Positions 49,704-58,991 of a DNA stretch of 64,000 nucleotides are shown piece by piece. Under the pieces are notes generated by a model. That model was not told the DNA's origin. It searched no databases and saw only the letters and a list, made by a program, of their open reading frames with translations. Location: assembly GCF_030499515.1 (NCBI RefSeq), contig NZ_JASTWJ010000002.1:90653-154652 (forward strand), read 5' to 3'. How positions within the stretch are numbered: position 1 is the first letter of the stretch; every line of letters begins with the position of its first letter. A program made the translations under genes and the position numbers. Source of the DNA: Streptomyces sp. DT2A-34. Its GTDB lineage: Bacteria > Actinomycetota > Actinomycetes > Streptomycetales > Streptomycetaceae.

Positions 49704-50238
49704 CTCCCCCTGCAGACGACGGCACCATGGCGTCTCGGCGAAGCGGACGGGCAAAAACCGGTGCCGCTTCCCTTTTCCGAGCCGTATGTGAAAGCTAGCC
49801 GCCGCCACTGACAACGCCCGCTGTATTCCCGGGAATTCGAGGGGAGTCGACCACTCGTCAATGACTTGAATCAGTGCCCAAGCACCATTGCAGGGGCACT
49901 GATTCAAGCGGGAGAACGGACGTGTTCGTCTCGCCTACCACGAGGAGGAAGAAGCTCAGAAGAAACCATCTGAGCTGCGGAAACGAAAGCTTTCGACATG
50001 ATCGCGGCCCACAGGACCAACCATCCGGAGCGCCAAGGATCAGCGACAGTTCACTTGCCGGCATCAGCCGAAATCAAGTCAGTTCCTCATGAGAGACGCG
50101 CCGCATCCGCGCAAGATACCGAACACGCATTCACAGCGACGCATTTCGCATATACGTTCGGGCTCTCTATTTGGCTGAGCAAGACAGCTTCGCAAGACTC
50201 AGTCACAGGTCCGAGGCGCGCGGGGTGTTCGGGGACGC
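49704..50238. other. Region between the Wadjet operon and tpg
   Basis: No convincing gene. A/T content is higher than the surroundings around 49920–50180. The only structure is the inverted repeat at 49865–49908. It probably contains the Wadjet promoter. Confidence 0.45.
49865..49908. repeat. 15-bp perfect inverted repeat upstream of the Wadjet operon
   Basis: CTTGAATCAGTGCCC at 49865–49879 and its exact complement at 49894–49908 are separated by 14 bases. It lies ~160 bp before the jetA start in an otherwise non-coding region, so it could be an operator. A T-tract is absent, which argues against an intrinsic terminator. Confidence 0.8.
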
Positions 50239-50796
50239 CTACAGCTCGAACTCCAGGTGCATGATGTCGGTGAAGCGCACCTCCTCCAGCTGGCCGGCGC
50301 GGCGGCCGCCGTCTTGGAAGTACACCTCCTTGAGCGCTTCGGCGGCGATCTCCTGCAGATGCTGGTCGGTGGCGCCCTGCTCCTGGGCCTCGAAGAAGCG
50401 GGCTGCGTATTGGGGTGGCAGCGCCACGGTCAGGTGACGGAGCCGGTCCTCGTCAGTGGTGCCGACCGGCGCTTTGTAGCCGATCCGGGCGCGGGTGTCG
50501 ATGACGATGCCGCCGGTGGTCGCCGCCTTCTGCCGCGCCTGGGCGCGGATCTGCGGCTGCCACCGTGCCTTGACCTCGCGCTCCAGGCGGGCGGCGAGCT
50601 GCGGGCGGGGCTTCTTGGCCTCGTCCTTGACGTACCGCTCCACCTGGCGCTGGGACATTGCGAGCAGTTCGGCGACCGCCTTGGTGCCCTTGAGCTGCTT
50701 GACCAGGTACCGCATCTGAGCACCCGCGCGTTTGGGGGCCGGGCGGGTGAACGCCTTCTGCACCGCCTTGTCCAGGCCGTCCCCGAACAGGGTCAT
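50239..50796 (-). CDS. tpg: Telomere terminal protein Tpg
   Basis: The product has 185 residues, the standard Tpg length. RAGAQMRYLVKQLKGTKAVA and MSQRQVERYVKD form the N-terminal HTH-like DNA-binding part. LVKARWQPQIRAQARQ-type and HLTVALPPQYAARFFEAQEQ segments and a final EVRFTDIMHLEFEL complete the match to Streptomyces terminal proteins as I know them. Tpg is covalently attached to the 5' ends of linear replicons and primes end-patching. It lies 12 bases after tap in the same transcript. Confidence 0.93.
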   Translation of the reverse strand: MTLFGDGLDKAVQKAFTRPAPKRAGAQMRYLVKQLKGTKAVAELLAMSQRQVERYVKDEAKKPRPQLAARLEREVKARWQPQIRAQARQKAATTGGIVIDTRARIGYKAPVGTTDEDRLRHLTVALPPQYAARFFEAQEQGATDQHLQEIAAEALKEVYFQDGGRRAGQLEEVRFTDIMHLEFEL

Positions 50797-50808
50797 CGTC
50801 GCTCTCTC

Positions 50809-53061
50809 CTACTCTCCGTTGTCGACGTCGGTGACGGTGCCGTCCTTGATGTACCGGGCGAGGTTGAGCTCCGGGGCGTTGAACCGCTCGCGGACCTCTT
50901 CGCCCCACAGCACGCTCTGGGTGCCCTCGTGCTTGACCAGGCCCGGGTTGATGCCGAGCTTGAAGCCGCCGGGCAGCGGCTTGCCGTCCCGGTAGGGAAG
51001 GAAGTCCAGCGGGCTGTCGCCGTTGGCCGCGTACACGACGCAGTCGGAGAGGATCGCCACCGGGTACTGTCCGGTGAACGCCGCGTGCTTGACGATCTTC
51101 CGGTGCAGGTTGATCCGCGTGCGGGAGATGACCGCTGCACGGATGTCCGGCCGCCACGTCGGGCGGGACAGCGCCCGCCATGGCTGCCCGGGCTTCCAGC
51201 CCTCGCCCCGGGGGCGTTCGCGCAGCTTGCCGAGGCCGCCCTTGACCGTCGCCTTGATCGCCGAGACGGCGATCGCCAGCTGCGGGTCGCGCTCCTTGTA
51301 GCCGTCCATGGCTTCCAGGAAGTCGGCTGGGGACAGGTCGGCGTCGACGCCGAGGTCGGCCATCGTGGCGAGGTAGGCGTCGCGCAGGCGGTTGTACCAG
51401 GCGTCGAGGTAGCGGCCGTTGTCGTACCGCACGTATGCCTCGAGCGGCGCGACGTCGTAGCCGAGTTCCACCGCGTACGCCACCGTCGGCGTCGCGTACC
51501 AGGCCGGTCCTTCGGGGCGCTCGCCCTTCGGCGTGAACGGGCTGGGCAGCAGGCCGGCGTCCAGGTCCGTCCACTTGTCCTTGGCGACCTTCACGCGGGA
51601 CAGGTCGACGTGGGACAGGTCGACCAGCCAGCTTCCAGGGAGCTTCGGGTCGAACACCGGCTGCTTGACATGCGTCGGCTCGCCGAGGCCGAGGATCAGC
51701 CCGTTGGCGCCTGCGGCGAAGGCCATGTTGACGTCGATGCCGACGAGGTTGCGGCGCATGCATTCGTCGTCGGTGAGCGGGCGCGCCCAGTCGTAGGCCT
51801 CCTCGAGCAGCTTCTCCGCCGGTCCGCGGACGTGGAAGCGCGGCAGGTCATTGAGGAGCGGGTGCCCGTCCGGGGCCTCGCAGGGCGCGCAGTCCACCGG
51901 GTGCTCACCCAGTGAGCCGGGGTTCTTGCTGTCCGCCTTCCGGAAGCCGCCGGTGGCTTCGTCGCGCACGGCGTAGGTCGGTGGGTGCAGCGCGGTCATC
52001 AGCTCCAGGCCGGTCACGGCGGTGGAGCCGCGCGGCGTCATCACCCTCGACGCGTACACGCCCAGGAGCCGGCCGAGTTCCGCCGCCGGGAGCTGGGCAG
52101 CCTCGCCCCAGTGGCGGGAGTCGAGCGCGTGCCAGGACGGGATGCACAGCTGCACGCAGTTGCGCTCTGAGCCCTGCGCCGGGCGGTAGATCCTCGCCCA
52201 AGGCCCGAAGCCCCTTTTCGTGAGCTTCCAGTCGGCGCGGGCCAGCTGCTTGATGACCTTGTGGCTCTCCGGGATCCGTCCGGCGAGCTTCTCCTCATCG
52301 GTGAGGGCGACCGGCAGGCCGTAGCGCTCCAGCGCGGCCTTGGTGAGCACGATCAGCGGGTCGCCGTCTTTGCCCGGCCCGGACAGCTTTGGCTGCCCGA
52401 GCCTGGCCTCCTTCAGGGTCCAGTCGACCAGGGCCGGGATGGACTTGGCGGGCACGTCCAGGACCAGGCCACCGACGCAATACGCCAGTACGTGGCCGTC
52501 GTCGTCGACGTCGACGACCGCAAGCGGACCGTTGGCGAAGCGTGGATCGGCATTGGCGGGAGTGTTCTCCGGGGCGGCCTTCCGGGCGGCCGGGCGGCGT
52601 GACGTCGACGACGGTCTGGTGATGCGCGGCGGACGTGATGCGGCGGCCGAAGCAGCGGTGGTGGCGGTGGGGCGGGGTTCGGTGTTTTCGGAAGCAGCCA
52701 TGGTCACGGCCTCGGAGGCCGGGGCTGTGGACAGAGTCCGCGCTTCCGGAGCGGGGGCGGGGGTGCTCGCGGACGTCGCGGGAGCGGCCGTGTCGTGTAC
52801 CGGGGTTGTGGCGCTGGGATCGGCAGGGTAGAGCTCCACGAGCTTGCTGAGCAGGCGTGCGTACGCGTCACGCTCGGGGGGCCGGGGCTCCGTCTTGCCT
52901 GACTCCCAGGCACTGACGGTCGCCCGACGCACCTGCAGGGCCTCAGCCACTTCGTCCAGTGTGAAGCCGTGGGCCTGACGCAGCCGCTTGCGCTCCGCCG
53001 GTGGCGGAAGCACGGCACGGGACGCGATCAGCGCGTCGACCCGATCGAACAACTCGGGCAT
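50809..53061 (-). CDS. tap: Telomere-associated protein Tap
   Basis: ATG 53059–53061 has AGGAGGT five bases upstream; 750 residues. An XRE-like HTH is at ~20–60 (LRQAHGFTLDEVAEALQVRRATVSAWESG). An alanine/proline/threonine linker follows, then a large domain with the Tap features WARIYRPAQGSERN, ALHPPTYAVRDEATGGFR and GIDVNMAFAAGANGLILGLG. Tap binds telomeric 3' overhangs and recruits Tpg. The pair is strong evidence that this DNA comes from a linear Streptomyces replicon. It may sit near one end, or have been carried in by a linear plasmid. Confidence 0.93.
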   Translation of the reverse strand: MPELFDRVDALIASRAVLPPPAERKRLRQAHGFTLDEVAEALQVRRATVSAWESGKTEPRPPERDAYARLLSKLVELYPADPSATTPVHDTAAPATSASTPAPAPEARTLSTAPASEAVTMAASENTEPRPTATTAASAAASRPPRITRPSSTSRRPAARKAAPENTPANADPRFANGPLAVVDVDDDGHVLAYCVGGLVLDVPAKSIPALVDWTLKEARLGQPKLSGPGKDGDPLIVLTKAALERYGLPVALTDEEKLAGRIPESHKVIKQLARADWKLTKRGFGPWARIYRPAQGSERNCVQLCIPSWHALDSRHWGEAAQLPAAELGRLLGVYASRVMTPRGSTAVTGLELMTALHPPTYAVRDEATGGFRKADSKNPGSLGEHPVDCAPCEAPDGHPLLNDLPRFHVRGPAEKLLEEAYDWARPLTDDECMRRNLVGIDVNMAFAAGANGLILGLGEPTHVKQPVFDPKLPGSWLVDLSHVDLSRVKVAKDKWTDLDAGLLPSPFTPKGERPEGPAWYATPTVAYAVELGYDVAPLEAYVRYDNGRYLDAWYNRLRDAYLATMADLGVDADLSPADFLEAMDGYKERDPQLAIAVSAIKATVKGGLGKLRERPRGEGWKPGQPWRALSRPTWRPDIRAAVISRTRINLHRKIVKHAAFTGQYPVAILSDCVVYAANGDSPLDFLPYRDGKPLPGGFKLGINPGLVKHEGTQSVLWGEEVRERFNAPELNLARYIKDGTVTDVDNGE

Positions 53062-53256
53062 GAAACACCTCCTGTGCCTCAACCATAGTCTGAAGCGCAT
53101 GTTTTGCGTACTAATAGCGTACGACCAGCGTGCGGAGCCTTTTGGCGGGTGACTCGACGTAAGCCACTTGAAGCCCGTACGAGGGGTCCAGAAGAGGACG
53201 TCCTGTTCAAGATCAAGTGAGCTGCGGCGTCTTTCGCCCGAGCGGCTGTCGCACAC

Positions 53257-54342
53257 TCACGATCGCGCTCCTCCCTCATCCGTATCGCCCGGAGCGGCCG
53301 TGTCGTACTGGCGGTTGGCGTCGTGGACTCCCCTTCCGAGCGCGAGGGTCCAGTGCAGGTCTCCCGAGTGCGGGCAGGCCTGCCATGACCTGAGCAGCCC
53401 GGTTGCTGCCAGTTGGTCGAGCAAGGTGGGCAGTTGCGCAAGCGGGAGGCCGCAGGCGCGCGCCATCTGGTCGAGCCCGCTCAGGCCACTGCCGGCCTGC
53501 GGTTCGGCGTTCGCTGTGAGGTAGGCGCTCGCCAGTTGCGGCAGCGGTCCGGTTGTTCCTGCTGTCGAGGAGGAGCTGGCACGCAGTGCCCAGTCCGCGG
53601 CGCGCATCCGGTCGGGGCGGGCCGGGGCTTGGCCGAGCAGCGTGGCGTCCAGTAGTTCGGCAACGACCTCGTTGGCCGCGGTCGCGGGGATGATGCGCAG
53701 CCATCGTGCGTGCTCCAGCTCGCGCCATGGGTCCTGGACGGCGTTGAGGCGGAGGCTGCGCAGCACGCCGTTGGGCAGCCGGACGTGCATTCCGATGTTC
53801 ACGCGGAGCGCGCACTGCAGCGCGAGCAGGCGCGCGGCGGCCGAAGTGCTGACTGGAAGGGCAGCGGCCAGGTAGCTGAGGATTTCACGTACCCGGACCT
53901 GTTCGCCGGGCCCCTTGGGGCGGCGTCTGCGCCGCCGGGCGGTTGTCGGGTGCAGCGGTACGTGGGCGAGGACGGTGTCGGGCACTACGGCGGCCTGTGC
54001 TGTTGCTGCGGCGCAGGCGCTGCATGCGTCGGCGAGCCGCCATAGTCGTCCGCCGTGTTCGCGTTTGAGGAGGAGGCGGATGGGGCCGGCGCAGCCGCGG
54101 TGGCGGGGGTGCCAGTGGCAGCCGCGTTCATGACATTGGCAGATCCGTAGGTGCGAGGGGAGGAGGTTGCCGCGTGCGTGCCGTGCGAGGTGGGCGAGGG
54201 CGGCTGCGCGTGCGGCGGCTGCGGTGATCTGCCCGCTGGTGTGCGGGCATTGCCGGCATACGAGAGCAAGCCCACCGGCGTGCGGGCGCAGTTCCACGGT
54301 CCAGGCGCATGGTGTCGTCGGACATGCTAGGCGCAGCCTCAT
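53257..54342 (-). CDS. Cysteine-rich hypothetical protein of Streptomyces mobile DNA
   Basis: ATG 54340–54342 has AAGGAGG ~11 bases upstream; 361 residues. The N-terminus has repeated C-x-C/H patterns (CPTTPCAW, CRQCPHTSG, CQCHERGCHWHPRHRGC, ACSACAAA), probably two zinc-binding units. A helical middle contains LRVNIGMHVRLPNGVLRSL. No named domain is recognised, though proteins of this look are frequent next to tap/tpg and HTH genes on linear plasmids. It is divergent from the small XRE gene, with an operator-like repeat between them. Confidence 0.7.
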   Translation of the reverse strand: MRLRLACPTTPCAWTVELRPHAGGLALVCRQCPHTSGQITAAAARAAALAHLARHARGNLLPSHLRICQCHERGCHWHPRHRGCAGPIRLLLKREHGGRLWRLADACSACAAATAQAAVVPDTVLAHVPLHPTTARRRRRRPKGPGEQVRVREILSYLAAALPVSTSAAARLLALQCALRVNIGMHVRLPNGVLRSLRLNAVQDPWRELEHARWLRIIPATAANEVVAELLDATLLGQAPARPDRMRAADWALRASSSSTAGTTGPLPQLASAYLTANAEPQAGSGLSGLDQMARACGLPLAQLPTLLDQLAATGLLRSWQACPHSGDLHWTLALGRGVHDANRQYDTAAPGDTDEGGARS

Positions 54343-54411
54343 AGGCGCGTGTTCCTCCTTGCCACGTCCGCGCCGGTCCCGTTCTTGGGTATGGGGACGA
54401 CCGCCCACCGT

Positions 54412-54474
54412 AGTGCAGACCTCTGCCCTCTCGCGTGCGTCGCCACCTGGGAAAATAGGGCAGAGGTATGCACT
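54412..54474. promoter_or_regulatory. Operator-like inverted repeat between divergent genes
   Basis: AGTGCAGACCTCTGCCCT (54412–54429) faces AGGGCAGAGGTATGCACT (54457–54474); 17 of 18 positions are complementary. A half-related palindrome GTGCAGGGGTCTGCAC follows at 54479–54494. The spacer contains GAAAATAGGG, a possible -10. It sits between the 54342 (minus) and 54509 (plus) genes and is a likely binding site of the XRE protein encoded at 54509. Confidence 0.7.
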
Positions 54475-54508
54475 GGCAGTGCAGGGGTCTGCACCGTCGG
54501 ATGGACGG

Positions 54509-54772
54509 GTGACGATCTTGCCGCCCGATCCGGACCTCACTGCGCTGCGGTTCGAACTCGCGCGCCTGCGGGCCGCGCGCGGGTGGAGCTATGACGAGCT
54601 TGCTTCCCGCAGCGGCCTGGCCAGACGCACCGTCATCGAGATCGAGCAGGGCCGCACCATCGGCACGCTGAAGACCTGGCACGCTCTCGCCCACGCCCTG
54701 AGCACCCCGCTCGACGAGCTCTTCAGGACCCTGTGCCGCGGGCACGACCTGCCCGGCCCGGCCCAAGACTGA
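54509..54772 (+). CDS. Small XRE-family HTH protein
   Basis: GTG 54509 gives 87 residues consisting almost entirely of an HTH: RFELARLRAARGWSYDELAS, then RSGLARRTVIEIEQGRTIG and TWHALAHALSTPLDELF. This is the length of a Cro/C-protein type regulator. It lies 15 bp after the last palindrome of the operator region, so autoregulation and control of the divergent gene are likely. Confidence 0.75.
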   Translation: MTILPPDPDLTALRFELARLRAARGWSYDELASRSGLARRTVIEIEQGRTIGTLKTWHALAHALSTPLDELFRTLCRGHDLPGPAQD

Positions 54773-54933
54773 CTCCCCGCCAGAGTGTCTGCCACAGATC
54801 ACCCGAACTGGCGAGACCCGCTCGAACGCGCGATCAAGCATTCGCACTCCAGTCGCACCGTGTGAGGCTGACCGGGCGATCCGGCAGAGCTGCCTGCCGC
54901 GGATCCGGCGTGTTGGCTGACAGGTTCGCCCGC

Positions 54934-55830
54934 ATGCGCTCCACACCTCCTCCCCCGGCCCGGCGCTGGGACGGAAGCCCCCTTGCCCACCACGTACGCC
55001 GTTCCCTGCACGTCTCCCCCGACGGCGTCAGCCGGCTGCTGCGCTGCGGCCAGGGCGACCGGTGCCGCGAGTGCGGCAACCGGATCGAGTGGTACCACCG
55101 CGGCGCCCAGCGGCCCGTCCGTCTCCATCCGCACGAACTTCCGGCCGCCCGGGTGCCCGCCGCGTGCCGCTGGCACGTCAGCTCCGGTGTCGCCTACCCG
55201 GGCGGAGACGGCAGCAGCTGGTGCCGTCTGCCACACGCCGTCGTCTGTCCCACCCGCGACACTCCCCCGCCCCCGCCCGAGCTGACCGGGCTGCGCCGGT
55301 CGCTCGCCGTGAACACCCGCCGCCTGATCGACGCCGGCGCCTTCACCCCTCCCCCGGCCTCCCCCGACAGCCCAGCACCCCAACGGAAGAACTCGGCAGC
55401 CTGCCGCCCGGCCCGCCCCGTCGTGCAGCTGCTGTACGTGCGCTACCTCGCCGCCCGCCCGGTGGACGAGATCCAGTGCATCGCCCAGACCCGGCGCCGT
55501 CACCGCTGCACCAGCACCCTGCTCTCCCTCGATACCCCGGCTGGCACCTGGAAGCTGGTCCCAGCCACCGCGACGAGCGGGCAACTGGCCCTGCCCGCCG
55601 CGGTCATGGCCATCTACGACCTCAGCGCCATCCCGTACGCCGAGCAACTGCGGTGGCGCACCCAGCGCTGCCCGCAGCACGCCGCCATCCCCACGGCCGC
55701 CGACCTGGGGGTGGCCGACTGGGAGCCCTTCGACCCCCTGGCCCACCACGAGCACATCCACAACCGCCTTCCCACCCGCACCCGACGCCCGGGCCCCACC
55801 GGCAGGGCACACGAGGCAGCCCGCCCATGA
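54934..55830 (+). CDS. DUF6083-like protein
   Basis: From ATG 54934 the product has 298 residues; GTG 54910 just upstream is also possible. It contains SRLLRCGQGDRCRECGNRIEWY, RPVRLHPHELPAA and VPAACRWHVSSGVAYPGGD...WCRLPHAVVCP, a cysteine/histidine pattern matching the Streptomyces DUF6083 family as I recall it and probably binding zinc. Function unknown. Confidence 0.7.
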   Translation: MRSTPPPPARRWDGSPLAHHVRRSLHVSPDGVSRLLRCGQGDRCRECGNRIEWYHRGAQRPVRLHPHELPAARVPAACRWHVSSGVAYPGGDGSSWCRLPHAVVCPTRDTPPPPPELTGLRRSLAVNTRRLIDAGAFTPPPASPDSPAPQRKNSAACRPARPVVQLLYVRYLAARPVDEIQCIAQTRRRHRCTSTLLSLDTPAGTWKLVPATATSGQLALPAAVMAIYDLSAIPYAEQLRWRTQRCPQHAAIPTAADLGVADWEPFDPLAHHEHIHNRLPTRTRRPGPTGRAHEAARP

Positions 55831-56361
55831 CGTCCTTCCATGCCCTCGAGCTCACCCTGCCCAGACCCGCCACCCAGGGCGAGCTCCAGCACGTCCGGGC
55901 AAGCGTCCGCCCGACCGCGAACGCGGACCATGCGCAGCCCCGGCGCTGCCCTGCGCCGCGGCACCAACTGGGCACGCGGCTGCCGATCGACATCCTGACA
56001 ACGCCGCTACCCCAACCGGCGCGACCGGGTTCTGCTCATCATCGCTCTCGGCCCCCTGAGCCGTTGCGGCCTCCCACCGGACCGCAACAGCCCTGGGCAG
56101 CGGCGGCAGGATGTGCTCGGCCGGTGCGTGGCCGCGGACCTTGCCCAGCAGAGCAGGAACGCGCTCGGCGCCCGGAAAACCGCTCGAGAGTCTGCTCGCC
56201 CACCACAGTGCCGATGAAGTCCTGGTCTGTACGGCCCGAATCCTCCACAGCCGGTATCACCACTGCATCCCGGCAGCGCTGTTAGCCAGCGCGGGCGCTG
56301 CACCTTGCCGGGACGGCAGCTAACGCCGCAGACCTCACTCATCACTCCTTTCCCCCTTCCG
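55831..56361. other. Stretch without a supported gene
   Basis: About 530 bp. Frames here are proline/arginine-rich shadows with no start signals. No repeats or hairpins stand out. Confidence 0.4.
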
Positions 56362-57861
56362 ATGTTTTTCTTCTCTTTCGCGGAGTTCTTGTTGCACACG
56401 CCTACCGATGAACAGGCGCACGCTGCCGACGTTTTCCGGGCCGGTCACCATCTCGTCCTGCAGGCCGGCGCCGGGACAGGGAAGACCAGCACCCTCGGCC
56501 TCCTCGCGGTCGGCACCCATCGCCGCGGCCGCTACCTCGCCTTTAACAAGAACATCGCCCAGGACGCCGCCAGCCGCTTCCCCCGCACGGTGCTGTGCAA
56601 GACCGCCCACGCCACAGCCTTCGCCGCCGTCGGTCACCGCTACACCCGCCGACTCAACAGCCCCCGCCAACCCGCATGGAAGACCGGCCAGGCGCTCGGC
56701 ATCACGCGTCCGGTGCGCGTCGGTGCTTACGAGATCGGGCCCCGCGCGCTCTCCCACACCGTGCTGCGCACCGTCACCCGCTACTGCCACTCCGCCGACC
56801 GCACTCTGACCCGCCACCATGTTCCACGACTGCGCGGCATGGACACACCCGGCGACCATGCCCGACTCGCCGACGAGGTCATGCCGTTCGCGACCAAGGC
56901 CTGGGCCGACCTGCACAACCCCGATCAGGGGATGGTCCGTTTCGAACACGACCACTACGTGAAGATGTGGGCCCTGACCCGGCCAGTCCTCGAAGCCGAC
57001 TTCCTTTTCCTCGACGAGGCCCAGGACACCAACCCGGTCCTGGAAGAAGTCTTCACCGCCCAGCGCGGCCATGCCCAGCTCGTCATGGTCGGCGACTCCG
57101 CCCAGGCCATCTACGGCTGGCGCGGCGCCCGCGACGTGATGACCGGCTTCGACGCCACCCCTCTCACCCTGACCCGCTCCTTCCGCTTCGGCCCCCTGAT
57201 CGCCGAAGAAGCCAACCGGTGGCTCACACTCGCCGACGCCCCCATTCGCCTGACCGGCAGCGAGACCATCCCCACCGAAATCGGCAGCCTCGAGCGGCCG
57301 GACGCGGTGCTGTGCCGCACCAACATCGGCGCCATGGCCGAAGTCATGCAACTGCTCGCCACCGGCCACCGCGTCGCGCTCGCCCGCGGAGGACGGCAGC
57401 TGGCCGCACTCGCCCTCGCGGCCCGCGACCTCAAGAACGGCCGCCGCACCTCCCACCCCGAACTCGTCCTCTTCGCTGCCTGGGGCGAACTGCAGGACTA
57501 CGCCGCCCACGACCCCGCAGGACGTGACCTCCAGCCCTTCGTCGACCTCGTCGACACCCACGGCCCCGACGCCATCCTGGCCGCCGTCGACCAGCTCACC
57601 GATGAACAGCACGCCGACGTCACCGTCACCACCGCCCACACCGCCAAGGGCCGTGAATGGCCCACCGTCAAAATCGCCGACGACTTCCCCCCACCCAAGG
57701 ACACCGACCAGCACGCCGCCCAAGGCCAGCCCATTCCGGAACCCGTCAGCGACACCGACGCCCGCCTCGCCTACGTCGCCGTCACCCGCGCCCGCCACCA
57801 ACTCGACCTCGGCGGCCTCTCCTGGATCAACACCCACCCCACTGCAGCAAGCATGGGCTGA
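56362..57861 (+). CDS. UvrD/Rep-like SF1 helicase
   Basis: From ATG 56362 the product has 499 residues; TTG 56392 (LHTPTDEQ) fits the usual start of the family better and has GCGGAG upstream. Motifs: QAGAGTGKTSTL (Walker A), YLAFNKNIAQDA (Ia), FLFLDEAQDTNPV (II), GDSAQAIYGWRGA (III), LTRSFRFG (IV), TVTTAHTAKGREW (V), YVAVTRARHQL (VI). This compact UvrD-like helicase is often found on actinobacterial plasmids. No nuclease partner is adjacent, so a stand-alone repair or plasmid role is likeliest. Confidence 0.9.
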   Translation: MFFFSFAEFLLHTPTDEQAHAADVFRAGHHLVLQAGAGTGKTSTLGLLAVGTHRRGRYLAFNKNIAQDAASRFPRTVLCKTAHATAFAAVGHRYTRRLNSPRQPAWKTGQALGITRPVRVGAYEIGPRALSHTVLRTVTRYCHSADRTLTRHHVPRLRGMDTPGDHARLADEVMPFATKAWADLHNPDQGMVRFEHDHYVKMWALTRPVLEADFLFLDEAQDTNPVLEEVFTAQRGHAQLVMVGDSAQAIYGWRGARDVMTGFDATPLTLTRSFRFGPLIAEEANRWLTLADAPIRLTGSETIPTEIGSLERPDAVLCRTNIGAMAEVMQLLATGHRVALARGGRQLAALALAARDLKNGRRTSHPELVLFAAWGELQDYAAHDPAGRDLQPFVDLVDTHGPDAILAAVDQLTDEQHADVTVTTAHTAKGREWPTVKIADDFPPPKDTDQHAAQGQPIPEPVSDTDARLAYVAVTRARHQLDLGGLSWINTHPTAASMG

Positions 57862-57953
57862 AGCCTGCCGAGGGGAGCGTCATAGCCTGCGCGGGGGTTA
57901 CGCCCGGCTCCCCGCCGAGATGCAGGCCCACCGGCCAAAAGGAGGCCACTACG

Positions 57954-58163
57954 ATGACATTCACGCCCGCAGAGCGAGAGGCGATCGCCGCCCACTCTGC
58001 CGCTCTGGGCCTGTCCGCTGATGAGTACATCCGTCGGACGGCAGCCGACCGAGCCCTGTCCTGGCAGCGCGAGCGGGAAACCTTCCACGCGGTGGCGCAA
58101 CGACGTGGCTGCACTACCGACGAGCTCGTACAGCGCGGAACCCTCACCGACAACAGCCTCTAA
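57954..58163 (+). CDS. 69-residue RHH-like protein
   Basis: ATG 57954 has AAGGAGG ten bases upstream. The N-terminus MTFTPAEREAIAAHSAALGLSADEYIRR has the strand–helix–helix pattern of ribbon-helix-helix/MobC-type proteins, then a short helical tail. It may bind DNA as a dimer. No toxin partner is adjacent. Confidence 0.65.
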   Translation: MTFTPAEREAIAAHSAALGLSADEYIRRTAADRALSWQRERETFHAVAQRRGCTTDELVQRGTLTDNSL

Positions 58164-58281
58164 CCAGCCCGCGCCCATGGCCGCCGGGGACAGCTGCCAC
58201 ACGAGAGGTGCGGCTCGTCCGAGAAGACCACTGCCGGTGGCTGGCCCGCCGGTCCAGCCCCGTGCGCGTGCTCCGATGTCA

Positions 58282-58364
58282 GCGGCCAGTTGGATTTCCC
58301 CACTCGCGGCCACTTCGTCTCCCCACCACGGCTACTTCAATTCCCCACTGGCGGCCACTTCGTG
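58282..58364 (+). repeat. Left-end array of ~22–23-bp repeats
   Basis: Units begin at 58282, 58306, ~58328 and 58351 and follow the pattern GCGGCCAnT...TTCCCCAC. The CCCC blocks fall at 58298, 58321 and 58343, a 22–23-bp period. The last unit is partial. They look like transposase binding sites. Confidence 0.8.
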
Positions 58365-58378
58365 TACGCAGCGTGAGG

Positions 58379-58924
58379 TCACCCTCGGCGTTGTTCGCCC
58401 CACCACGGCAGGATCGGAGGCAGGTCGCTGAGGCCGCGGGCCGGCCGCTTCGGCATCGGGGACTCCCCATCGTCCCCGTCCCAACGGCGCGCGTACTGGT
58501 CCGGGAGGCTGCCCCAGCCCCAGTAGGGAACCGGGCGGTCGGCCACCTCGCCGAGTTCCTCGAGGGGATCAATACGCTTCTCCGCCACCGTGCACAGGTG
58601 CGCCCAGTCATCGCCCATGTCGAAGACATAGGCGAACTGTTCGCCGGCCTGCAGCCTGTTCAGCTTGGTCACATGGCCGTCCACGGTGCCGTCCGGGGCC
58701 TCGCCGTCCCACCAGTCCAGCGGGCTGACGTGGGTGGCGTCGGACAACGTGAACAGGTGCAGGTGAGCCAAGTCCCAGCGTGCGAAGCCGAGATCGATGG
58801 CCGACGCGAGCTGCGCGAAGGAGTGCGACCGAGCAGCGGCGAACACCCGGCCGGGACGCGGCCACAGGTCCGCACCGTGACCGGAGACCAACTCCACCCG
58901 GATCGACAGCCAGGTACGAGCCAC
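58379..58924 (-). CDS. pRiA4b ORF-3-like / IS1096 passenger TnpR-like protein
   Basis: The product has 181 residues. TWLSIRVELVSGHG, SFAQLASAIDLGFARWDLAHLHLF and FAYVFDMGDDWAHLCTVAEKR are the conserved blocks of the PF07929 family (pRiA4b ORF-3-like), proteins often found as passengers of insertion sequences and of unknown biochemistry. It is the only gene of the 763-bp cassette and is oriented against its left end. Confidence 0.8.
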   Translation of the reverse strand: MARTWLSIRVELVSGHGADLWPRPGRVFAAARSHSFAQLASAIDLGFARWDLAHLHLFTLSDATHVSPLDWWDGEAPDGTVDGHVTKLNRLQAGEQFAYVFDMGDDWAHLCTVAEKRIDPLEELGEVADRPVPYWGWGSLPDQYARRWDGDDGESPMPKRPARGLSDLPPILPWWGEQRRG

Positions 58925-58991
58925 GTCATTAACCCCCTCATGCGCCAGATCCGCGAGCCAGCACCGAGGCTACTGAGTGTGACTGCGGACT

